Positions 5,901-8,440 of a DNA stretch of 8,440 nucleotides are shown one piece after another. Below the pieces are notes generated by a model, which saw nothing but the letters and a program-made list of their open reading frames with translations, was not told the origin of the DNA and made no database searches. A program made the position numbers and the translations under genes. Positions within the stretch are counted from its first letter, which is position 1, and every line of letters starts with the position of its first letter. The DNA lies in assembly GCA_002434335.1 (NCBI GenBank), contig DJJW01000085.1, forward strand, positions 174,077 to 182,516. The letters are read 5' to 3'. The DNA is from Lachnoclostridium sp. UBA6558 (GTDB lineage Bacteria; Bacillota; Clostridia; Lachnospirales; Lachnospiraceae).

Positions 5901-6421
5901 AAAAACTGCATAAGCTTCATCAGGAAGATGTAAATAAAGCAGAAGAAATCAATGAAAAGCTCTCTCAGTTAAGTCAGTTGTCAAGAGCAAATGAGATATT
6001 AACAGAAGAAATCAAGGAGTCTGCAGATTCTATAGAATTACTGAAATTAAAGCTTAAAGATACTGAAACAGAGAAAGAAATGTTATTGAGCAATATGAAA
6101 CAACAAGAAGAAAATATCAAATCAGTTACTCGTGCCCTGGAAATACAGAAGGACACTAGTTTTGAGCAGTATAAGGCGTTAGCAAAGCAAAATGAAAAGA
6201 TAGATGAACAGGTGAAAGCAATACAGCAGCTTGTTGACAAAAACAAGGAATTACAGCAAAGCTATGACTCATTAAATGCCAACTTTATGGATTTGAAGCA
6301 TAAAGAGGATAATAATGCAGAAACTTTGCGGTTAACAGAATTATTAGAAGAAAAGAATAAACACATAGATAACCTGGAAACCCAAATATTAGAACTGATG
6401 ATTGAGATTGAGAAAAACTAG
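2903..6421 (+). CDS. Giant coiled-coil rod protein, 1172 residues
   Basis: I do not recognise a named family. The product is 1172 residues dominated by Glu, Lys, Gln, Leu and Asn. Reading through the whole translation I see no proline and no tryptophan, and only three cysteines (126, 531, 553), so it is predicted to be nearly one continuous alpha-helical coiled coil, roughly 170 nm long if fully extended. There is no Walker A/B, ABC signature or hinge, so it is not SMC/Rad50; no signal peptide, membrane helix or LPXTG anchor, so it is likely cytoplasmic. Internal architecture: irregular heptads 1-480; related modules starting at about 484, 763 and 936; 22-residue repeats at 524-601; seven 14-residue repeats at 657-754. 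The ATG follows an AAGGGAAAG ribosome binding site (2888-2896). Bacterial coiled-coil scaffold or cytoskeletal proteins (FilP, crescentin type) are the nearest functional analogy, by architecture only. Low-complexity similarity to myosin-like proteins would be expected and uninformative. Confidence 0.9.
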   Translation: MILSKQDKQRLAKLEQDYDNSLYIIEELSNNYDKSKAQLEKKEQEARQLQQKISFYQGEIAKYNEITDQVEEYVKERESQITRLNSDVADHKAKISALYVEKDSLSNIIKDQQTNFTELEEQKKMCEEELGIQKAKAEARDSQIKEYAELLEEAEVKFAEKESVIASLTEQSKILETELEAKNTSLTNNLTQLKELEEAANKQKDELIQLTTQYDALKNESEEAKKNLEQVSLQLKNKAKDLEERSKELLTTKNQRKNNEIQQTKLTEQINKFETELSQVRAAYIQSEEELRLKTEKIETLEAEKAMLEKEHSDVIASLAQEQTYNQELINALQELKAELEQSKLELKNAVADIQSKNNEIETLVALKEELNTSQAELKKELAFYAERNNSLITDNEKLNSQIAEVENLLKAADAEKEKLNKQLESLNNKAEELTAKIIELEELIKVSGEETKNVILELNKAKEENQRLQAEKEELKEQTSLNMKELSQQFEIQKSEQQSKFDEEISRVIGELSEENEITKALAAKELIECKKQAEQDINNIINRTAQELEACKQQAEQEKNSIKILAEEEIEAFKTLSAKELEQYKKQMGQEIEEIREFAILEQEELIENARNEKKHLENQMTKAIYEKEQLHNQISTVTDEKNLISDKLKLTEAENQELYVDIQGLEAKNQELHSENQGLQVKNQELHSENQDIQAKNQDLHVEIQEFEAKNQKLRSENQGLQAENQILQNENKEFQTKNQELQNQKEELRIQTEQEINSLNEQFQREKTELQVRYEAEISQIKLQLLKENEEKAILAEQNFEDYKLLAEQQLEEYKHLTKTAESELEKLKKQTKQEIISIKAQSEKEIEEYKELAFLETEQIKEENRKEKNFLEEQITDVMNENEKLHKLIKTSEEKINIISDKLKFAVEENQGLLKEKEKISKDSLLEFEFLKEQFQKEKAELQNRYKEELSHLKEQLQQEKHEVQAAAEQAGAAEVQKVQEQLEQTKQQVYRLEQKLHKLHQEDVNKAEEINEKLSQLSQLSRANEILTEEIKESADSIELLKLKLKDTETEKEMLLSNMKQQEENIKSVTRALEIQKDTSFEQYKALAKQNEKIDEQVKAIQQLVDKNKELQQSYDSLNANFMDLKHKEDNNAETLRLTELLEEKNKHIDNLETQILELMIEIEKN
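4472..4705 (+). repeat. 22-residue (66-bp) repeats within the coiled-coil gene
   Basis: Three related 22-residue units occur at residues 524-545, 546-567 and 580-601, sharing a pattern A-x-x-E-L-x-x-x-K-x-Q-x-x-Q-(D/E)-I-x-x-I. Units one and two are adjacent; a 12-residue piece (568-579) precedes the third. Twenty-two is two hendecads, which implies a locally different supercoil (11/3) from the heptad regions. Cys 531 and Cys 553 sit at the same position of units one and two. Confidence 0.65.
4871..5164 (+). repeat. Seven tandem 42-bp repeats (14-residue double heptads)
   Basis: Units begin at 4871, 4913, 4955, 4997, 5039, 5081 and 5123 (residues 657-754), all in frame with no gaps. The typical unit is KNQELHSENQGLQA, two heptads of pattern (K/E)-N-Q-x-L-x-x. 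Leu, Ile or Phe occupies position d in all 14 heptads, and Asn occupies position a in 11 of 14 (the others are Ile, Ile, Lys). Copies 2 and 3 (4913-4996) are the most alike, so the array probably grew by slippage or unequal exchange and then drifted. Confidence 0.88.
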
Positions 6422-6509
6422 AAGTGCAGATACCCACAGTAGTAATATGGAGCAAAATGTAAAATAATATCATATTGTGAAAAATTGTGTATACGGTTTT
6501 ACATTTATT

Positions 6510-6532
6510 TGATATAATTACAGTTGTATAAT
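6510..6532 (+). promoter_or_regulatory. Promoter region for the small membrane protein
   Basis: TGATATAAT at 6510-6518 is an extended -10 element with a perfect TATAAT. A second TATAAT lies at 6527-6532, 14 bases further on. Neither has a good -35 box at normal spacing. Either would give a short leader before the ATG at 6560, so the gene can be transcribed independently of the coiled-coil gene. No terminator is visible between them, so read-through is also possible. Confidence 0.55.
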
Positions 6533-6559
6533 ATTTAACAAAGTGTGGGAGGAAGTTAT

Positions 6560-6769
6560 ATGTTTGAGAAGTTATCAAAAGTTGGAGCTTTCCTATTTCT
6601 TATTGGAATAATCTCATTGGGCTTATCATTTGTAGGGTTGCAGTTTAAATTCTTGTTTTTTCTGGGAGAATACAGACGAACAGTTGAAATTGCCAGTATT
6701 GTTATCGGTGTGATTCTTCTATTAGTAGCCAAAGCATTTGGTAATAACAATAATAATGAAAATGAATAA
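6560..6769 (+). CDS. Small two-helix membrane protein, 69 residues
   Basis: Unrecognised small protein. It has two hydrophobic helices, about residues 9-27 (GAFLFLIGIISLGLSFVG core) and 42-60 (IASIVIGVILLLVAKAF core). They are joined by a short loop containing 'GEYRRT' and followed by an Asn/Glu-rich hydrophilic tail, NNNNNENE. This is an alpha-hairpin topology in the cytoplasmic membrane. The start is ATG 6560, because GGGAGGA at 6547-6553 is an ideal ribosome binding site for it. An in-frame GTG at 6545 would put the binding site inside the gene. It has its own promoter and a strong terminator, so it is a complete transcription unit. It sits 138 bases after the coiled-coil gene on the same strand; a membrane-anchor role for that rod is only a guess. 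It could also be a leaderless-toxin-like or signalling peptide, though nothing specific supports this. Confidence 0.75.
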   Translation: MFEKLSKVGAFLFLIGIISLGLSFVGLQFKFLFFLGEYRRTVEIASIVIGVILLLVAKAFGNNNNNENE

Positions 6770-6799
6770 TGAAAGAGTATGATTGTAGTTATACATAGG

Positions 6800-6845
6800 A
6801 AGTCTTTGCACTCTGCTTTTGGGCAGTTTGCAAAGACTTTTTATT
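6800..6845 (+). terminator. Intrinsic terminator of the small membrane protein gene
   Basis: A perfect 11-bp stem, AAGTCTTTGCA (6800-6810) with TGCAAAGACTT (6829-6839), is extended by an inner CTGC/GCAG stem (6813-6816 / 6823-6826). It is followed by a run of Ts at 6838-6842 and then ATT. The minus strand lacks a T tract after the stem, so the terminator works only for plus-strand transcription. Confidence 0.9.
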
Positions 6846-6872
6846 AAATGTCATTACTGGCATATCATATAG

Positions 6873-6929
6873 ATGTGTAGGCTTGCTCTTATATTATGGA
6901 TGGTAGAGAGCAGCATAACTGCTACACAT
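6873..6929. other. Nested inverted repeats downstream of the kinase gene
   Basis: ATGTGTAG (6873-6880) pairs perfectly with CTACACAT (6922-6929). Inside it, TGCTCT (6884-6889) pairs with AGAGCA (6907-6912). No T tract follows on either strand, so this is not a standard terminator. It lies in the 3' untranslated region of the minus-strand two-component operon and could stabilise that transcript or be a chance fold. Confidence 0.3.
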
Positions 6930-6959
6930 AATAACGATTATTAGGTGTGTAATTCAATA

Positions 6960-7994
6960 TTACATAGGCAATTCAACGATAAATGAGGTACCAATATCGT
7001 TATTTTTTACAGTTATATTGCCTTCATGCAGTTCAGCGATTCGTTTGGCTATTGTTAAGCCTATACCGTTTCCTTTCGTTGCATGAGAAGTATCACCCTG
7101 ATAGAATTTATCAAATATATGTTCGGCAGCACCCTGACTTATGCCAATTCCCTGATCGGTGAAAGTAATTGTTATCTTCTCGGGTTTTTGACTAATGTTA
7201 ATTGTAATCGTTGAATTTTCTGGTGAAAACTTAATCGCATTATCAAGAAGATTTGTCCATAACTGATTAAGCAGCTCCTCATTTCCGCAGAAATTAATTT
7301 CATCGTAATCAAAAAGAATCTCAATATTTTTCTCTGCCCACTTATTCTCAAGTATGGCAATTATCCGTCTTATTTGCTCGCTGCCGTTATAACAGGTCTT
7401 GTCCTTTAATATCATCTGGTTTTCAACCTTGGAGAGATTAAGCACATTGGTCGCAAGTTCCGCAAGACGTTCCGATTCATAAATAATAATATCCAGATAT
7501 TCATCCCGTTCTTCTTTGGTCAAGTCTTCATATTTAAGAATTTTGGCAAAACCTCTTACGGAAACAATAGGGGTTTTGAATTCATGTGAGAAATTATTTA
7601 CAAAATCCGATCGAAGCATCTCAATACTACCCAGCTCTTCAGCCATATGATTAAAGCTGATGCTTAAATTCTGTAATTCCTCCGGGCCTCTTAAATTAAT
7701 CCGCACATCAAAATCACCTTCTGCTAATCTGTCAGAAGCAGAGATAATCTCGCGCAGAGGAGACAGCGGAAAACGGCTGAAGACCATGGCAACAATTGTT
7801 CCTACTATAATACTAAAGATTGCAAACATAAAAAATGGTGTAATGGTAGGATTGGGTTTAACTATTCCAAGCTGACTCAAAACAAATATTCCAACCAGCA
7901 TGAGCAGCATGGTAAATAACAGAAGTACAAAGATTATAACAGCAAAGAGCATAGCCATCTGGAATTTCTTTAATCTTTTGTGAAGTCTACTCAC
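6960..7994 (-). CDS. Sensor histidine kinase (HAMP, HisKA, HATPase)
   Basis: A 344-residue membrane sensor kinase that autophosphorylates and passes phosphate to the adjacent response regulator. Two membrane helices (about 13-40 and 53-73) enclose an extracytoplasmic loop of only about 12 residues (around 'GIVKPNPTITPF'), so there is no room for a folded sensor domain. A HAMP linker follows (about 74-125, with 'SPL' and 'LAEGDFDVRI'), then HisKA with 'FSHEFKTP' and the phospho-accepting His 137. The ATPase domain has the N box with Asn 252 in 'LLDNAIKFSP', the G1 box DQGIG (280-284), the F box 'FDKFYQGD' (294-301) and the G2 box GNGIGL (308-313). All catalytic motifs are intact. The start is GTG 7994, inside the end of the regulator gene, with a GGTGGTGA ribosome binding site near 8008-8001. 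The signal is unknown. Confidence 0.93.
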   Translation of the reverse strand: MSRLHKRLKKFQMAMLFAVIIFVLLLFTMLLMLVGIFVLSQLGIVKPNPTITPFFMFAIFSIIVGTIVAMVFSRFPLSPLREIISASDRLAEGDFDVRINLRGPEELQNLSISFNHMAEELGSIEMLRSDFVNNFSHEFKTPIVSVRGFAKILKYEDLTKEERDEYLDIIIYESERLAELATNVLNLSKVENQMILKDKTCYNGSEQIRRIIAILENKWAEKNIEILFDYDEINFCGNEELLNQLWTNLLDNAIKFSPENSTITINISQKPEKITITFTDQGIGISQGAAEHIFDKFYQGDTSHATKGNGIGLTIAKRIAELHEGNITVKNNDIGTSFIVELPM

Positions 7995-8440
7995 ACTTTT
8001 TCACCACCTTATATCCGATGCCCCGAATAGCGACAATCTCAAATTCCGGATAAGCTTCAAAACGCTTTCGAAGCCGGTTGATATGGACATTAACTGTAGT
8101 ATCGACTGTCTCGGACTCCATACCCCATATCTCATCCATTAACTGAATACGGGTAAAGATTTTATCAGGATAAGCTAAGAGCTTATAGAGCAGATAGAAT
8201 TCTTTCTGAGGCAGGGTCTGCTTGTCCCCTTCCCGCTCTACCGTAAGAGCATCATAATCAAGAGTTACCTTCCCGATATGCAGCTTGTGTTCATTCACGA
8301 TCCTGGCGCGGCGTAAAAGTGCCTTGATACGTAAGAGCATCTCTTCTTCATTCACGGGTTTTACCATATAATCATCTGTACCTGAAATAAACCCCTTACA
8401 TTTATCCTCCGGCAGCTGTTTCGCCGTTACCATAAGGATA
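7987..8440 (-). CDS. OmpR/PhoB-family response regulator, C-terminal part
   Basis: Partial: the gene enters from beyond 8440, so the N-terminal half of the receiver domain and its phospho-accepting Asp lie outside the window. The reading frame is open to the edge; the ATG at 8433 is internal, in the conserved beta-4 segment 'ILMVTAK' with its Thr. The conserved Lys of the receiver domain is in 'YMVKPV'. The winged-helix DNA-binding domain follows: 'LPQKEFYLLYKLLAYPDKIFTR', 'LMDEIWG', the recognition helix 'VDTTVNVHINRLRKRF' and the closing beta hairpin 'VAIRGIGYKVV'. This is the standard arrangement of the OmpR/PhoB family. The stop codon TAG (7989-7987) lies 8 bases inside the kinase gene, so the two are translationally coupled in one operon. 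Target genes are not identifiable here. Confidence 0.95.
   Translation of the reverse strand, partial: ILMVTAKQLPEDKCKGFISGTDDYMVKPVNEEEMLLRIKALLRRARIVNEHKLHIGKVTLDYDALTVEREGDKQTLPQKEFYLLYKLLAYPDKIFTRIQLMDEIWGMESETVDTTVNVHINRLRKRFEAYPEFEIVAIRGIGYKVVKKCE

Noticed and set aside
2903..6421. SMC, Rad50 or myosin-like identity for the long coiled-coil protein
   Set aside because: No Walker A, Walker B, ABC signature, hinge or motor domain is present; resemblance would come only from coiled-coil composition.
7791..7800. AACAATTGTT inside the kinase gene as a further TetR operator
   Set aside because: It lacks the CTTA and TAAG outer bases of the two true sites and lies in coding sequence away from any promoter.

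Overview
The window looks like a stretch of a low-GC, Gram-positive clostridial chromosome, most likely Lachnospiraceae-like. The signs are AT-rich spacers, strong GGAGG-type ribosome binding sites, sigma-A promoters with near-consensus TATAAT boxes, and gene families typical of anaerobic Firmicutes. I see no phage genes, transposases, rRNA, tRNA or CRISPR array. The species assignment is inference.

Layout. (1) Positions 1-455, minus strand: the N-terminal part of a protein that fuses a DUF1858-like domain to an ABC-type substrate-binding-like domain. It has an extended -10 promoter and a perfect palindrome upstream. (2) 456-956: a gene-poor stretch holding one short ORF (738-920) that looks like the C-terminal remnant of a longer gene. 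(3) 951-2653, plus strand: a TetR-family regulator followed by an alpha/beta hydrolase. Two operators with identical arms sit on the tetR promoter, the first filling exactly the 17 bp between -35 and -10. (4) 2807-6421, plus strand: a 1172-residue protein in which I see no proline and no tryptophan, predicted to be almost entirely coiled coil. It contains a seven-copy 14-residue repeat with asparagine at the core 'a' position in 11 of 14 heptads, and larger duplicated modules. (5) 6510-6845, plus strand: a 69-residue two-helix membrane protein with its own promoter and a strong terminator. (6) 6960-8440, minus strand: a two-component system, sensor kinase plus OmpR/PhoB-type response regulator. 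The regulator is cut by the window edge and the two genes overlap by 8 bases.

How they may work together. The tetR-hydrolase pair looks like a self-regulated ligand-responsive unit, in which the hydrolase may act on the inducer or a related ester or amide. The kinase has almost no extracytoplasmic loop, so it probably senses a signal in or at the membrane. The coiled-coil protein has no ATPase head, signal peptide, membrane anchor or recognisable enzymatic domain. It may be a cytoskeletal or scaffold rod, but nothing in the window proves a partner; the small membrane protein downstream is only a positional candidate. The most novel element is this long rod protein and its asparagine-ladder repeat.
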